Part shown: positions 63,803 to 64,000 of the stretch, one piece after another | Layout of the letters: the number at the start of each line of letters is the position of its first letter | Numbering within the stretch: position 1 is the first letter of the stretch | Assembly: GCF_000407145.1 (NCBI RefSeq) | Contig: NZ_KE136473.1 | Span: 931,827 to 995,826, forward strand | Reading direction: 5' to 3' | Origin: Enterococcus caccae ATCC BAA-1240 | GTDB taxonomy: Bacteria > Bacillota > Bacilli > Lactobacillales > Enterococcaceae | Length of the DNA stretch: 64,000 nucleotides | Notes under the pieces: generated by a model | Databases searched by the model: none | Told to the model about the DNA's origin: nothing | What the model saw: the letters and a program-made list of their open reading frames with translations, nothing else | Position numbers and translations under genes: made by a program

Positions 63803-64000
63803 ATGAAAAAAATTATAAAAACAGTGATGATAATGACACTGATCTTCATACTCGGTGCCTGTGGTAAAACAACAGAGAAAAAAGACACAACCAAAGATTC
63901 ACTTAGTATTACGATCATCCTGAAAGAAGATAATAAAGAGTTTGATAAAAAAGAATTAAAAATCAAAAAAGACGAATCACTTCAAACTGTTATGGAAAAA
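63803..64000 (+). CDS. DUF4430-type lipoprotein, 5' part (truncated by window edge)
   Basis: The first 66 residues are visible. A lipoprotein signal peptide (MKKIIKTVMIMTLIFILGAC) ends in a lipobox with Cys20, followed by a charged linker and LSITIILKEDNKEFDKKELK, the start of a DUF4430 domain (related to the transcobalamin C-terminal domain). It is 23 bp after the S-component gene and probably a surface ligand-capture protein for that transporter. The 3' end lies outside the window. Confidence 0.75.
   Translation, partial: MKKIIKTVMIMTLIFILGACGKTTEKKDTTKDSLSITIILKEDNKEFDKKELKIKKDESLQTVMEK

Overview
The window is a 64 kb chromosomal segment of a low-GC Gram-positive bacterium, almost certainly an Enterococcus. 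The evidence is the IreB regulator of cephalosporin resistance, the AmaP/DUF2273/Asp23 (Gls24-type) stress operon, a complete walRKHIJ operon, alsS-budA, an hrcA-grpE-dnaK-dnaJ operon with CIRCE elements, and a SalB-like secreted protein. The species cannot be fixed from sequence alone; an argCBDF operon would be unusual for typical E. faecalis. No tRNA, rRNA, CRISPR array, transposase or prophage gene was seen.

Layout. 1-7.5 kb: end of an AI-2E-type permease, the amaP/asp23 stress operon, ogt, then a run of housekeeping genes (yunD-like nucleotidase, yutD, HAD phosphatase, TIGR01906 membrane protein, DUF1836, DegV). 7.6-10.7 kb: aquaporin, an SDR oxidoreductase divergent from a MerR regulator, and an LD-carboxypeptidase. 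10.8-16.4 kb: walR-walK-walH-walI-walJ, the essential cell-wall two-component system. 16.4-21.9 kb: a YcgR/YcgQ-like permease pair, GNAT, split ThrE exporter, DUF554, GyrI-like protein. 22-26 kb: argC-argB-argD-argF under a near-consensus promoter with ArgR-like boxes. 26-29.6 kb: a decayed methyltransferase, ireB-ruvX-DUF1292, and a small accessory block with a secreted bacteriocin-like protein and a small membrane protein. 29.6-32.8 kb: two SEDS-family (FtsW/RodA) genes and a hypothetical gene, preceded on the same strand by what reads as a complete M-box magnesium riboswitch. 33.4-37 kb: alsS-budA and rnhC. 37.3-42.7 kb: rimP-nusA-rnpM-ylxQ-infB-rbfA. 42.7-47.3 kb: a broken leucine-rich-repeat protein gene, a coiled-coil/CAP secreted protein, truB and ribF. 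47.4-49.2 kb: two tandem LysR regulators. 49.8-52.8 kb: a second M-box riboswitch and mgtA. 53-59.3 kb: hemW and the CIRCE-controlled hrcA-grpE-dnaK-dnaJ operon. 59.3-64 kb: a WYL regulator divergent from an ECF transporter operon (T, fused A-A, S) followed by a DUF4430-type lipoprotein that runs off the end.

The most notable signals are regulatory. Two copies of the M-box (ykoK) magnesium aptamer occur in one window, each with its own intrinsic terminator: one in the expected place before mgtA, the other before a compact operon of peptidoglycan polymerases. An interspersed element of about 120-315 bp occurs three times, each time directly downstream of a gene in sense orientation and ending in a G.U-tolerant terminator hairpin. 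The SDR gene has a promoter with the 19-bp spacer typical of MerR control and a dyad inside it. At least three genes have decayed, and several lesions lie in homopolymer runs, so either real decay or base-calling error should be considered.
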